DNA of 64,000 nucleotides from Taylorella asinigenitalis ATCC 700933 (GTDB lineage: Bacteria; Pseudomonadota; Gammaproteobacteria; Burkholderiales; Burkholderiaceae_B). The notes beneath the pieces are model-generated. The model was given only the letters and a program-made list of their open reading frames with translations, had not been told where the DNA came from and did not search any database. The position numbers were made by a program, and so were the translations under genes. This document shows, piece by piece, positions 45,562-54,653 of this stretch; within the stretch, counting starts at the first letter, position 1; every line of letters begins with the position of its first letter. The DNA lies in assembly GCF_000687755.1 (NCBI RefSeq), contig NZ_JHXN01000005.1:34121-98120 (forward strand), in the 5' to 3' direction.

Positions 45562-45753
45562 TTAAACTAAGGCTGGCTCAACGATAAGAGTCTCTTCGTC
45601 TTTTTGAATATAAGATTCTGCACAAGACGCACAACATCCGCAACAAGTAGCAACACCAAGTGTTGCTTGTAAGTCCTCTAGAGTTGAGGCTCCTTGTGAG
45701 ACAGCTTCCTTAACGTCAACGTCACGAATACCATTACAGATACAGACAAACAT
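45562..45753 (-). CDS. bfd: bacterioferritin-associated ferredoxin
   Basis: 63-residue [2Fe-2S] protein that donates electrons to bacterioferritin haem to release iron. It begins MFVCICNGIRD; C4, C6, C38 and C41 are the cluster ligands (CxC...CxxC), embedded in an unusually Cys-rich CCGCCASC. The ATG at 45753 is chosen because the longer open frame to 45888 adds non-homologous sequence. No clear Shine-Dalgarno is seen. A Fur-like box lies at 45816-45834. The pairing with bfr supports function. Confidence 0.93.
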   Translation of the reverse strand: MFVCICNGIRDVDVKEAVSQGASTLEDLQATLGVATCCGCCASCAESYIQKDEETLIVEPALV

Positions 45754-45815
45754 TTTTTTTAAAGTTAAAAAATTTAATCTGTGTCTATTATAAAGAATTA
45801 AATACAAAAAGCAAT

Positions 45816-45834
45816 AATAATTATTCGCATTCTC
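45816..45834 (-). promoter_or_regulatory. Fur-box-like site upstream of bfd
   Basis: The reverse strand reads GAGAATGCGAATAATTATT, a 14 of 19 match to the Fur consensus by hand alignment, 63 bp upstream of the bfd ATG and touching the stop of the Sel1-repeat gene. A typical iron-repressed arrangement. Confidence 0.6.
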
Positions 45835-46504
45835 ATTGGGTTTTGCCTCTATATGTTTCAATAGTGGAACAGCTTTTTTTATCTCCAAGAGAACACATAG
45901 TGGAAAGCGACTCTAAAACCTTCTCCGCATTTGGCTTAATCAATCGCCCTTCAGAATAGATCTTAGCTACTTGCTTGCAGGAAGAGTACATTTTTAATTT
46001 ACATGATTTTTCTAGATAAGAGACGCCCTTATCATTATCAATCTTCTGGTTATATAGGCCTAAAAAATATATAGAAGCCAGGATGGTACATGATTGACTT
46101 CCTGAATTATCACAGGAAGCTTGAGCAGTTTGAATACCTTTCTTCACATTTTTCTTTGTCGAAAGTCCTTCTAGCTCTGAGTATGCTTTAGAGGCACAAC
46201 TAGCATCGTGTCCTTTACTGCACAATTCACTAAGTCTTTTATAAGAGTCAGATTTATTAAATCTTGTCGCAATTACATGGCAAGCCTCTAATTCTCCCAA
46301 GGTACATCCACGCTCAAATAATGTTTCGGATTTTGTTACATTTTTTTCAGCTTTAACACCATTAAGATTTGCATACCCAGCTACCAAGCAACTTTTTGCA
46401 TCGCCCGTTAAACAGTTACTTTCGATAGTTTCCATTGAACTCTGAGCCATAGCTGGGGTGGCAATGCATACGCTTACAGCCAATAAATATTTATTAAATT
46501 TCAT
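45833..46504 (-). CDS. cysteine-rich Sel1-repeat protein (Hcp-like)
   Basis: 223 residues with signal peptide (MKFNKYLLAVSVCIATPAMA). The mature part consists of about six Sel1-like repeats, each carrying a Cys pair spaced 7-8 residues apart (NCLTGDAKSCLVAGY, GCTLGELEACHVIA, LCSKGHDASCASKAY, SCDNSGSQSCTILA, SCKLKMYSSCKQVA, MCSLGDKKSCSTIE). This matches the disulfide-bonded repeat design of Helicobacter cysteine-rich proteins. Likely periplasmic or secreted; role unknown. It is divergent from the 46598 membrane protein. Confidence 0.88.
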   Translation of the reverse strand: MKFNKYLLAVSVCIATPAMAQSSMETIESNCLTGDAKSCLVAGYANLNGVKAEKNVTKSETLFERGCTLGELEACHVIATRFNKSDSYKRLSELCSKGHDASCASKAYSELEGLSTKKNVKKGIQTAQASCDNSGSQSCTILASIYFLGLYNQKIDNDKGVSYLEKSCKLKMYSSCKQVAKIYSEGRLIKPNAEKVLESLSTMCSLGDKKSCSTIETYRGKTQ

Positions 46505-46597
46505 AGTTTTACATCAAGATGTGGTTCTATTATTGTAATTTTAATATATGAAATATTTAGTAAAATACGGTAACACTGCATACATCCGAGGCTCAAA

Positions 46598-47896
46598 ATG
46601 TCTAAAAACAAACATGATATTTCAGTTATTAACAGAACAATAAGTAAACTTTCTAGAGGAAGAAATTTTCTTAGATTCTTTGTATTTATTCTAATCCTAG
46701 GTCTTTGGGCTTGGGGTGCCTATGAACTTTATAAGTATTCTCAAACTATTGACTATAAACCTCTAGCACAATATAGCGATCAGGTTGTGACTTTTCTTGA
46801 ACAAAATGGTCAATATATCTGGATTGGCCTAATTGCCTTGATATCTTTAATTATTTTGCTCTCTCTTATTTCATGGATTAACGGGAGCATTCGTAGGGCT
46901 GGAGATATTATTCCTCACTACGAAGCCGTTGATAATTTAATTCACGAATTAAGTCCAGAAGGTCGTAAAGTATTAGCATGGGTTTGGGAAAGCCAAAGAG
47001 AGCCAATCACCATTAAAGACCTTAGAGAAACCAAGCAACAATTAAAGGCTGATAGAGTTGAATTACTTAATGTAGTTGAAAAAGAGGCAAATCTTCTTGG
47101 AATAATCCCTGAACATTTGAATAATGATAAAAAACATCTACTTCAGACAAATCGTCTAATGGCAGAGAAACAAAAAGTTGAGCGTGTGCTTAGTAATGTT
47201 GACTTGAATTTAAACAAGCAAGAAGATGTTGCACCAAATCAAGTGCCTCAAACTAAGCCAAATGATGCGATCAAAACTGCTCCAGCTCATACTCCAGTTG
47301 CTGCTCAGGCTCAGGCTCAGACTCAAACTCAAGCCCAAACTCCAACTCCAGCTAGTGCTCAGACTTATTCACCAGTGCAGGCACCTGTAGAAACTCCTGT
47401 TTCCACAACAACTCAGGCTCAGGCATCAGCTCAACCTCAGGTACAACCAACTGTGAAACCTCTAGCACCTACACAAACTCAGCCTAAGGCTCCTGCACAA
47501 GCTCAAGGACAACAAATTAGTACTCCTGGTCAAATGATGCAACAGGCTCATCAAGCACAAATGATGCATCAAAATCAACAAGCCCAAGCCGTACCACAAT
47601 ATCAACAGCAAACAACACCGCAGGGACAAATGAGCCAGGAAGCTCAAATTTCTAGAACTGCAGCTCAGGCTCAAGCTAAGCCACAACAAGCATCTACTCA
47701 AATACCTTCTGTTTCAGAAGGTTTTGTGGCTGCTCACCCTCAAACTGCTGCTCAATTTAATCAAGCTGTACAATCACGTGTAGAGCCGACTTTAGGTCAT
47801 AGCCAAATACAAAATAATGAGGACGTGCCTATTGCCACTCCGCAAACTAATATTCCTAAAGTAAACTTTATAAATAATCCACAAAAAAATAATTAA
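46598..47896 (+). CDS. two-TM membrane protein with Gln/Ala/Pro-rich tail
   Basis: 432 residues. Two helices (about 23-46 and 67-92) precede a charged, helical region (about 98-215; VDNLIHELSPEGRKVLAWVWES, PITIKDLRETKQQLKADRVELL) that looks like a small cytosolic domain. The last half (about 215-420) is low complexity, dominated by Gln, Ala, Pro and Thr with QAQ repeats. GAGG precedes the ATG. I do not recognise the family. It lies 3 bp before leuA. The tail resembles extended spacer regions, perhaps across the periplasm or to hold a partner. Confidence 0.75.
   Translation: MSKNKHDISVINRTISKLSRGRNFLRFFVFILILGLWAWGAYELYKYSQTIDYKPLAQYSDQVVTFLEQNGQYIWIGLIALISLIILLSLISWINGSIRRAGDIIPHYEAVDNLIHELSPEGRKVLAWVWESQREPITIKDLRETKQQLKADRVELLNVVEKEANLLGIIPEHLNNDKKHLLQTNRLMAEKQKVERVLSNVDLNLNKQEDVAPNQVPQTKPNDAIKTAPAHTPVAAQAQAQTQTQAQTPTPASAQTYSPVQAPVETPVSTTTQAQASAQPQVQPTVKPLAPTQTQPKAPAQAQGQQISTPGQMMQQAHQAQMMHQNQQAQAVPQYQQQTTPQGQMSQEAQISRTAAQAQAKPQQASTQIPSVSEGFVAAHPQTAAQFNQAVQSRVEPTLGHSQIQNNEDVPIATPQTNIPKVNFINNPQKNN
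47301..47345 (+). repeat. CAGGCT-type hexamer repeat coding for QAQAQ
   Basis: Imperfect tandem hexamers (CTCAGG, CTCAGA, CTCAAA) encode alternating Gln-Ala/Thr. Similar short runs recur to about 47700 (for example 47413-47430 and 47660-47680). A likely length-variable site. Confidence 0.65.
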
Positions 47897-47899
47897 CTT

Positions 47900-49573
47900 A
47901 TGATAGAAAATCCAGCAAAAAAATATATACCTTTCAAACCATTTGATCATGATTTTTCCGCTCGCACATGGCCGAGCAAGTCTATTACTAAGCCTCCTAT
48001 TTGGATGAGTACGGACCTGCGAGACGGCAATCAATCTCTTATTGAGCCAATGAATGCTGAAAGGAAGCTGAGATTTTTTAAACATTTAGTTCAAATTGGA
48101 TTAAAAGAGATTGAGGTTGGTTTTCCATCGGCTTCGCAAACGGACTTTGATTTTGTGCGTCAACTGATTACGGAAAATCTTATTCCAGATGATGTACGTA
48201 TTATCGTGCTTACGCAAGCCAGACAGGATCTTATCGATAGAACTGTTGAAGCTTGTGCTGGAGCCAAACAGGCGATTCTTCATTTTTATAATGCGACCGC
48301 CCCGTCGTTTCGAAAAATTGTCTTTAATATGGACAAACCTCAAGTTAAGGAATTGGCTTGCAAGGGTGTGAATTGGGTTAAAGAGGCGATAGCTAAATAT
48401 CCTGAGACTAAGTGGTATCTTGAATATTCACCTGAAGTTTTTAGCACTACTGAGCCAGAATTTGCAGTTGAAGTTTGTGATTTAGTAGCACAAGAGTGGG
48501 GAGCATCGCCAGAGAAGAAGATAATTTTCAATCTCCCAGCAACTATTGAATCGACAACTCCAAATATATATGCAGACCAAATAGAATATTTCTGCACTCA
48601 CGTTAAAAATCGTGAAAATTGTATTGTTTCAGTTCATCCTCATAATGACCGTGGGACTGCAGTTGCTGCTGCTGAGCTTGCAGTGATGGCTGGAGCTGAT
48701 AGGGTTGAAGGTTGTATTTTCGGAAGTGGCGAACGTACAGGTAACGTTGATTTAGTTACACTTGCACTTAATCTCTATACCCAAGGGATACATCCTGGAC
48801 TAGATTTTTCTGATATCGATTCTGTCAGAAATACAGTTGAGTATTGCAATCAATTGCCAGTGCATCCACGTCATCCTTATGTTGGAGATTTAGTGTTCAC
48901 CGCATTCTCAGGGTCGCATCAGGATGCAATCAAAAAAGGGTTTGCCAAACAAAAACCAGATGAACCGTGGGAGGTTCCTTATCTTCCAATTGATCCTGCG
49001 GATTTAGGTCGCAGCTATGATGCGGTTATTCGCGTTAATAGTCAGTCAGGAAAAGGCGGCGTTTCATATCTTCTTGAAAACGAACATGGGTTTAATCTAC
49101 CGAGAAGACTTCAAATTGAATTTAGTCGTGCGATTCAGAAAGTTACTGATGAAACAGGCAAAGAAGTAAACGGCAACGCTGTTTTCGATATTTTTAATAA
49201 AGAGTATCTTGATCAAACACATCCATACACTCTTGGTCACCATCAGATTTCAACATTCTCTGATAACTCTGGAAATCAACGCTTTAAAATCGAGGCTGAA
49301 TTAATTAAAGATGGTCAAGTAAGCAAAATCAATGGCGAGGGAAATGGTGCACTATCAGCCTTTATCGATGCCCTAAATTTACCATTGCAATTTATGGACT
49401 ATCACGAGCATGCGATGGGCTCTGGTGAATCAACTAATGCAGTCTGCTATGTAGAATTGCGTCTTGGTGATTCTCAGACTGGATTTGGAGTAGGTATTAA
49501 TAAAGATATAGTGACCGCATCTTTTAAAGCTGTTTTAAGTGCAATAAACCGTCACCTTAATTCTAAGCTCTAA
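47900..49573 (+). CDS. leuA: 2-isopropylmalate synthase (long/fungal-type LeuA)
   Basis: Committing step of leucine synthesis. 557 residues beginning [19 protein letters not shown], the long type also found in Bordetella and fungi. Catalytic/metal motifs: [15 protein letters not shown] (about 36-50), [19 protein letters not shown] and the regulatory C-terminal LeuA_dimer domain (about 425-555) for leucine feedback. No leader peptide or attenuator is seen upstream; it starts 3 bp after the Gln-rich membrane gene. A terminator follows at once. Confidence 0.97.
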   Translation: MIENPAKKYIPFKPFDHDFSARTWPSKSITKPPIWMSTDLRDGNQSLIEPMNAERKLRFFKHLVQIGLKEIEVGFPSASQTDFDFVRQLITENLIPDDVRIIVLTQARQDLIDRTVEACAGAKQAILHFYNATAPSFRKIVFNMDKPQVKELACKGVNWVKEAIAKYPETKWYLEYSPEVFSTTEPEFAVEVCDLVAQEWGASPEKKIIFNLPATIESTTPNIYADQIEYFCTHVKNRENCIVSVHPHNDRGTAVAAAELAVMAGADRVEGCIFGSGERTGNVDLVTLALNLYTQGIHPGLDFSDIDSVRNTVEYCNQLPVHPRHPYVGDLVFTAFSGSHQDAIKKGFAKQKPDEPWEVPYLPIDPADLGRSYDAVIRVNSQSGKGGVSYLLENEHGFNLPRRLQIEFSRAIQKVTDETGKEVNGNAVFDIFNKEYLDQTHPYTLGHHQISTFSDNSGNQRFKIEAELIKDGQVSKINGEGNGALSAFIDALNLPLQFMDYHEHAMGSGESTNAVCYVELRLGDSQTGFGVGINKDIVTASFKAVLSAINRHLNSKL

Positions 49574-49582
49574 CAAAGAAAT

Positions 49583-49613
49583 AAAAAGCTCCCTATTAAT
49601 GGGAGCCTTTTTG
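49583..49613. terminator. bidirectional terminator after leuA
   Basis: GCTCCC (49588-49593) pairs with GGGAGC (49601-49606) around TATTAAT, flanked by AAAAA and TTTTT with a single bulged C. It serves leuA and the converging DUF1840 gene. Confidence 0.9.
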
Positions 49614-49619
49614 TATTAA

Positions 49620-49982
49620 CTACCAAGAATTAGCTGATCTCCAAACTACTTGGTCATCTGCGTTTCCTTTTGAAGCCTTACGCATCATATCAAGAAGCGG
49701 GAATGCCCTCTGACCAAGTCCTACAAATTCATCTATAGGTTTCTTTTCAGCCTGTTCCGCATCCTCTTCCTCATTTTTAACGAGTTCTTCCTCTGGATTA
49801 TCTGAAATTGATGCTACAGCCGCTTCAAGATTTTTAATACTCTCATCTAATTGCTCGTGAGTTATTACACCCTCTGGTGGCAATGCTGGGTAATTACGCC
49901 CAATTGCATTTAATACTTGCAAAGCATGTTTTTCAAGCATAACAACATCGCCGCTAGATTTTGAAGAAAAGGTAACCAACAT
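49620..49982 (-). CDS. DUF1840 family protein
   Basis: 120-residue cytosolic protein of a betaproteobacterial family: MLVTFSSKSSGDVVMLEKHALQVLNAIGR opening (VTFSSKSSGDVVMLEKHA), ITHEQLDESI and a C-terminal VGLGQRAFPLLDMMRKA. The centre is acidic. Function unknown. Monocistronic, divergent from argS and convergent with leuA. Confidence 0.9.
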   Translation of the reverse strand: MLVTFSSKSSGDVVMLEKHALQVLNAIGRNYPALPPEGVITHEQLDESIKNLEAAVASISDNPEEELVKNEEEDAEQAEKKPIDEFVGLGQRAFPLLDMMRKASKGNADDQVVWRSANSW

Positions 49983-50111
49983 AATTATCTCCTATAGAAT
50001 TGCTTTATTCTATTCTAGAATTTCGCACTAAATTATGAAAATTGCAGATTTATTATGGAGTCGGCTATATGATAAAATTTCAATGATTTACAGACTTCGA
50101 ATATTTCATTC

Positions 50112-51794
50112 ATGCTCCCTTCTCATCAAAATGATCTTAATGAGATTATTTCTCAAGCAATAAAACATTTATTTGATCTAACAGACACTAAAGTTCATTT
50201 AGAGAGACCAAAAAATCCAGAACATGGCGACCTATCTACAAACATTGCCATGCAATTAGCAAAACCTTTAAAAAGAAATCCTAGAGAGGTTGCACAAGAT
50301 ATTGTTGATACGATTCGCTCAAATCCATCAACTACTAATCTATTGGATAGTGTTGAGATTGCAGGTCCTGGATTTATAAATTTTAAATTTAATATCTCTG
50401 TTCATCAGGACATAATTCACCATATACAAACTCAAAGAGAGACTTTTGGAGATTTTCCAAAGAACAATAAAAAGGTTATGGTTGAATTCGTATCTGCAAA
50501 TCCAACGGGACCTTTGCACGTAGGTCACGCTAGACAGGCGGCTCTTGGGGATTGTATTTGTAGACTGCTTGAAGCTGCTGGTTATAACGTTCACAGAGAG
50601 TTCTATTACAACGATGCAGGTAACCAAATTAATAATTTAGCTTTCAGTGTACAAGCTAGGCTAGAAGGTATATCACCAGATGATCCTGAGTTTCCAGCTG
50701 ATGGATATAGGGGTGAGTATATCAAGGACATTGCAACAGATTATTTAAATAAAAAAACCGTAAAGGCAGATGATATTGAAGTTACGGCTTCGGGAGATAT
50801 TGAAAATATTGAGGATATTAGAAAATTTGCTGTAGCTTATTTAAGGCGTGAACAGGATTTAGATTTGCTTGCTTTTAATCTTAAATTCGATAAGTACTAT
50901 CTTGAAAGTTCACTATATACAGACGGTAAAGTAGATGAAGTAGTAAACATACTAGCTAAGAACGGCCATACTTTCGAGAAAGATGGTGCTTTATGGTTAC
51001 GCACTACGGAATTGGATACTGGGGACGATAAAGATCGCGTAATGCGTAAATCAGATGGGTCCTATACTTATTTTTTACCAGATGTTGCTTACCATAAAAC
51101 AAAATGGGATAGGGGATTTCAAAAAGCAATCGATATTCAAGGAAGCGATCATCATGGCACTGTGGCACGTGTTCGAGCAGGTTTGCAAGGTCTAAACTTA
51201 GGGATTCCAAAAGATTATCCAAACTATATCCTACACAAAATGGTTCGCGTTATGCGAAATGGTGAGGAAGTTAAAATTTCAAAACGTGCTGGATCTTATG
51301 TGACTATGCGTGATTTGATAGATTGGGTTGGACAAGATGCCACTCGATTTTTCCTCATTCAAAGAAAGGCAGATACTGAATTTACATTCGATATTGATTT
51401 AGCTCTAAGCAAAAAAGAAGAAAATCCTGTTTTCTATATTCAATATGCTCATGCTAGAATTTGTAAGCTTTTGAGGGATAGTGGTGAATTAGCTCAACAA
51501 GTTGATCAAGCGGATATAAGTTTATTAACTGCTTCGACTGAACTTAATCTTCTCAAAAGACTATCTGAACTTCCTGATTTAATTCAACTCGCAATAAAAG
51601 AGCTTTCTCCACACTTAGTTGCATTTTGGCTTACCGATTTAGCAAGAGATTTTCACTCTTGGTATAGTGCCGAAAAAGTTTTCGTGGATGATATATCACT
51701 AAAATTAGCTAGACTAGCTCTTGCTGATGCTACAAAGCAAGTATTATCAAATGGTCTAGATTTATTGGGAGTATCCGCTCCCACTGATATGTAA
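50112..51794 (+). CDS. argS: arginyl-tRNA synthetase
   Basis: Class I synthetase, 560 residues. N-terminal Add1 domain, HIGH-type motif HVGH in [16 protein letters not shown], and KMSKS replaced by KISKRAG as usual in ArgRS, then the anticodon-binding DALR domain (about 440-560). It begins the argS-SPOR-dsbA arrangement known from Burkholderiales; the SPOR gene starts 1 bp after its stop. Confidence 0.98.
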   Translation: MLPSHQNDLNEIISQAIKHLFDLTDTKVHLERPKNPEHGDLSTNIAMQLAKPLKRNPREVAQDIVDTIRSNPSTTNLLDSVEIAGPGFINFKFNISVHQDIIHHIQTQRETFGDFPKNNKKVMVEFVSANPTGPLHVGHARQAALGDCICRLLEAAGYNVHREFYYNDAGNQINNLAFSVQARLEGISPDDPEFPADGYRGEYIKDIATDYLNKKTVKADDIEVTASGDIENIEDIRKFAVAYLRREQDLDLLAFNLKFDKYYLESSLYTDGKVDEVVNILAKNGHTFEKDGALWLRTTELDTGDDKDRVMRKSDGSYTYFLPDVAYHKTKWDRGFQKAIDIQGSDHHGTVARVRAGLQGLNLGIPKDYPNYILHKMVRVMRNGEEVKISKRAGSYVTMRDLIDWVGQDATRFFLIQRKADTEFTFDIDLALSKKEENPVFYIQYAHARICKLLRDSGELAQQVDQADISLLTASTELNLLKRLSELPDLIQLAIKELSPHLVAFWLTDLARDFHSWYSAEKVFVDDISLKLARLALADATKQVLSNGLDLLGVSAPTDM

Positions 51795-51795
51795 A

Positions 51796-52590
51796 ATGGC
51801 TAGGACAAAGACTAAAAGAGTTAAAAATTCCCGCAACTCCTCTTCTGGATTTGCGTGGATGATTTTTGGATTGGCTTTGGGGCTGGTATTCGCAGCCATT
51901 GCCACATATTTTTTTAATTCTAAGTCTATAAAAACGGACGGCCAGAAGACTGCCACTGTCCAAAGCGAAACCACTAAATCTACTCAAGCCTCCACTACCA
52001 AGCCAACTGTCACCAAGCCAACTCAGGCCAGCCAAGAAAATACAATACCTAAGCAAAGCGAACCTACAAAAAAAGAGGAATCGAGTGATGCCCTAGGGGC
52101 TATGTTGGCATTAAATAAGGGGCAGAGCGAGGGGGCATTGCCACAAGAAAAAGAGGCAAGCACTGCTCCTGAGTCTAAGTCGCAAGATGCCTCGACAACA
52201 CAAGCTGTATCCACAAAACCAGCTGCGCCAGTAAACAAAGAAGCGAGTAAAACGGCTGAGACTGTAGTTGCGGCGGATGAAACTTCACAAACCGAAAAAG
52301 ATTCTAGTAAAGTTCGAGTTTCTGATGAACAAGATTCTAAACCCAAAGCAAAAACTGAGCCAGCTGAACCAGCTGAGCCTGCATTCAAAAAATTTATTGT
52401 GACGGGAAGATTTTTAGATAAGCCTGATGCAGATAGATATAGAGCTCAACTTCTTATGCGGGGACTGAAAGGAGCTAAGGTTATTTCAATCAAAGAACGA
52501 GGTATTAAATTTTATAAAGTTAGAGTAGGCCCTTACACATCTAAATTGGATTACGACACTGCGAGAAAACGTATTTCTCAACTTCCATAA
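51796..52590 (+). CDS. SPOR-domain cell-division-type protein
   Basis: 264 residues: short basic cytosolic start, one TM helix (about 19-41, FAWMIFGLALGLVFAAIATYF), a long Lys/Thr/Ser/Ala-rich periplasmic linker (45-190) and a C-terminal SPOR domain (about 193-264; FIVTGRFLDKPDADRYRAQLLM, YKVRVGPYTSKLDYDTARK). SPOR domains bind denuded septal peptidoglycan, so it probably localises to the septum like FtsN or DedD; FtsN identity is not certain. Placement between argS and dsbA is conserved. Confidence 0.9.
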   Translation: MARTKTKRVKNSRNSSSGFAWMIFGLALGLVFAAIATYFFNSKSIKTDGQKTATVQSETTKSTQASTTKPTVTKPTQASQENTIPKQSEPTKKEESSDALGAMLALNKGQSEGALPQEKEASTAPESKSQDASTTQAVSTKPAAPVNKEASKTAETVVAADETSQTEKDSSKVRVSDEQDSKPKAKTEPAEPAEPAFKKFIVTGRFLDKPDADRYRAQLLMRGLKGAKVISIKERGIKFYKVRVGPYTSKLDYDTARKRISQLP

Positions 52591-52698
52591 TTTTAGTAAC
52601 TATTTGAAGTCCTTATATCAATTACAATTCCATACAAGTGGGCTTTTTTTCAATTCTTAGCACCTAAAATTGAATAGTTAAAAGTTAACGAGATTTTT

Positions 52699-53310
52699 AT
52701 GCAAATTAAAAAATATATATCTAATTTTTTCGCCCTTTTAGCATTACTGTTTTCAGCTACAGTTTTTGCTCAAAGTAGTGCACAGTATCAAACTTTCGAT
52801 AAACCAATTCCATCAGAAACTCCAAATAAAACTGAAGTTTTGGAATTCTTTTCTTATACCTGCAGCCATTGTGCAGCTATAAACCCTATGGTCGAAAATT
52901 TGAAAAAGGAACTTCCAGAGAATGTGAAGCTTGTATTAGTTCCTATTGCTTTTAATGAAGCTATGGTACCTTTCCAAAAGCTTTACTTTACTTTTGAAGC
53001 ACTAGGGAAATTAGACTTACATTCTGAGTTTTATACAGCTCTACATAAAGATCGCTTGAAACTTTTTACTAAAGAAGAAATGGCATCTTGGGCTGAATCT
53101 AAAGGCGTTAATAAGGACGAATTTCTAAAAGCTTTTGATTCTTTTGGGGTTTCTATGAAAACTAAACAAGCCACTGAGAAACAAAAAACCTACAATATTG
53201 ATGCGTCTCCTACATTTGTCGTTGCAGGTAAATACTTGACTTCTCCTAGTATGACAGGTTCATACCAAGACACAATCAAGTTAGTGAAAGATTTAATCAA
53301 AATGAATTAA
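52699..53310 (+). CDS. dsbA: thiol:disulfide interchange protein DsbA
   Basis: Periplasmic disulfide oxidase of 203 residues. Signal peptide (ALLALLFSATVFAQ), thioredoxin fold with active site C55-S-H-C58 (FSYTCSHCAAI), helical insertion and the cis-Pro loop (DASPTFVVAG). The CSHC dipeptide differs from the CPHC of E. coli and predicts a somewhat lower redox potential. It could oxidise the many paired Cys proteins in this window (HisJ-like, Sel1, MliC). The upstream 108 bp has no clear promoter. Confidence 0.95.
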   Translation: MQIKKYISNFFALLALLFSATVFAQSSAQYQTFDKPIPSETPNKTEVLEFFSYTCSHCAAINPMVENLKKELPENVKLVLVPIAFNEAMVPFQKLYFTFEALGKLDLHSEFYTALHKDRLKLFTKEEMASWAESKGVNKDEFLKAFDSFGVSMKTKQATEKQKTYNIDASPTFVVAGKYLTSPSMTGSYQDTIKLVKDLIKMN

Positions 53311-53315
53311 TTTAT

Positions 53316-53350
53316 CCCTTAGAATTGATTTAAATAAATCGTTCTAAGGG
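53316..53350 (+). promoter_or_regulatory. hairpin sequestering the start of the DUF3298 gene
   Basis: CCCTTAGAA (53316-53324) pairs with TTCTAAGGG (53342-53350); inside, GATTT (53327-53331) pairs with AAATC. The 3' arm contains the AAGGGA Shine-Dalgarno for the GTG at 53357. It may act as a dsbA terminator without a T tail or as a translation control such as a thermometer. Confidence 0.7.
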
Positions 53351-53356
53351 ACTTCC

Positions 53357-54145
53357 GTGAAAACATTTTCAAAACTTCTGCTTTCAAGCTCTATCACTTT
53401 AACATCAAGTTTTATTCATGCAGAAGGGTTTAAGTTTGTCTCTACCCTTTTAACTTCTCCTTACGAATTAGCTGAATCGGATGCTTGTGCACCTAAATGC
53501 CCATTATTAAAAATATATATCATTGATACTGACTATCCAGTGGTTAATCTGGCGATTAACGATTACATAGTAGATCTCGTTGATTCCTTCAATTTTGATG
53601 ATAAGGAAGATATTCAATACAAATATAATTCAGATAATGTTGATGCTTTAGTTAAGACAGTTTATGATTTTTTGAAAAAAGAGGATGAAAAATTTAAAGA
53701 TTTCAATGGAAATAGTTACGTTTCCATAAACACATCATTTTTAGGTAAGCATAAAGACGTAATGATGTACTCAACCGTTAATGATTCCTACATTCTTGGA
53801 GCGGCTCACGGCAATTCTAATCAGAAATTATTTAATTACGATACTGAAAAGAAAAAAATTCTATCTATAAAAGACATTATTAAACCTGAAGCAGTTGAGA
53901 CTGTGAAATCCATTGCCAGAAAGAACTTTTTAAAAAATAGTTCTAATAACAAAATAGACCCTGATATAGCAAGAAATACCGAGTTCTTTTTGTCAGAAAA
54001 TTTTGAATTCAATAATGATGGCATAATTTTTTCTTACAACCCATATGAATTATTGCCATATGTTTTTGGACCACAGAGGGTTTTTTTGTCATATGATGAA
54101 ATTAAAGAATATTTGAAGCCTGAATATTTGCCAAATAAATCTTGA
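53357..54145 (+). CDS. DUF3298/RsiV-like exported protein
   Basis: 262 residues, GTG start, signal peptide (MKTFSKLLLSSSITLTSSFIHA). The body matches PdaC/RsiV-type DUF4163-DUF3298 proteins: YPVVNLAINDYI near the front, LGAAHGNSNQKLFNYDTEKKK, ILSIKDI and the final FNNDGIIFSYNPYELLPYVFGP with VFLSYDEIKEYL. In RsiV this fold binds lysozyme, but here there is no anti-sigma part, so no function is claimed. One Cys pair (DACAPKC) near residue 45. The ribosome binding site is buried in a hairpin. Confidence 0.83.
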   Translation: MKTFSKLLLSSSITLTSSFIHAEGFKFVSTLLTSPYELAESDACAPKCPLLKIYIIDTDYPVVNLAINDYIVDLVDSFNFDDKEDIQYKYNSDNVDALVKTVYDFLKKEDEKFKDFNGNSYVSINTSFLGKHKDVMMYSTVNDSYILGAAHGNSNQKLFNYDTEKKKILSIKDIIKPEAVETVKSIARKNFLKNSSNNKIDPDIARNTEFFLSENFEFNNDGIIFSYNPYELLPYVFGPQRVFLSYDEIKEYLKPEYLPNKS

Positions 54146-54200
54146 AGTTTTTAAATTGAACTGTAAAATAGATTTATCTGAGCAAGCTTTGGAGGTTGGT

Positions 54201-54653
54201 ATGTTCAATGTTTTATTGCACTTCATGGAGAATTATCAGACGCCAGATAACTGCCCTACGGTAGATATCCTTTATAAGCGACTCTCAGACGCAGGCTTTT
54301 GCGAGGAAGAGATAGATGATGCTATGGATTGGCTTATGCTTCTGACAGAAACCTGCGAGCAAGCCACCGATTTCGATCATCCACAAAGCTTACGTATTTT
54401 CACTGATAGAGAGTTTAGACATATCGGTGTTGCAGGCGTTCACTACTTACAATCGATGGATTATCAGGGAACATTGCCACCTTATTTAAGAGAAGTAGTG
54501 ATTAATTATTGCATGGCCATTAATCCTGATTTCCTCACCATTTCAAATATGAAAGTTTTAACTTTGCTTGTTATGTGGAATCAAAATTTTCCAGTCGATA
54601 AGCAGATAATTCACGAGCTTCTAGCAGCTGACAGTGTTATCCAATACAACTAA
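54201..54653 (+). CDS. smg: Smg family protein (DUF494)
   Basis: 150-residue Smg protein: MFNVLLHFMENYQTPDNCPTV opening (FNVLLHFMENYQ), LSDAGFCEEEIDDAMDWL and LREVVINYCMAI are typical. GGAGG at 54191-54195 fixes the ATG at 54201; the upstream TTG-initiated frame is rejected. In proteobacteria smg is found by dprA or def and topB; here topB is nearby (57730) but with three intervening genes. The biochemical role is not established. Confidence 0.92.
   Translation: MFNVLLHFMENYQTPDNCPTVDILYKRLSDAGFCEEEIDDAMDWLMLLTETCEQATDFDHPQSLRIFTDREFRHIGVAGVHYLQSMDYQGTLPPYLREVVINYCMAINPDFLTISNMKVLTLLVMWNQNFPVDKQIIHELLAADSVIQYN

Noticed and set aside
45754..45888. Longer bfd frame starting at 45888
   Set aside because: The extra 45 residues have no homology to Bfd and include the Fur-like region; MFVCICNG is the family N-terminus.
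47280..47700. Repeat cluster as a possible CRISPR array
   Set aside because: Units are hexamers in frame with the protein and without unique spacers of regular length.
49983..50111. Divergent promoter between the DUF1840 gene and argS
   Set aside because: TATGAT-like -10 sites exist, but no -35 lies at an acceptable distance.
52023..52388. 121-codon minus-strand frame inside the SPOR gene
   Set aside because: It is the antisense of the low-complexity Ala/Ser/Thr linker and has no start signal.
52591..52698. Terminator between the SPOR gene and dsbA (GGGC followed by seven T)
   Set aside because: The only partner for the GGGCT is a distant 5-bp AGTCC with a 30-nt loop; too weak to call.
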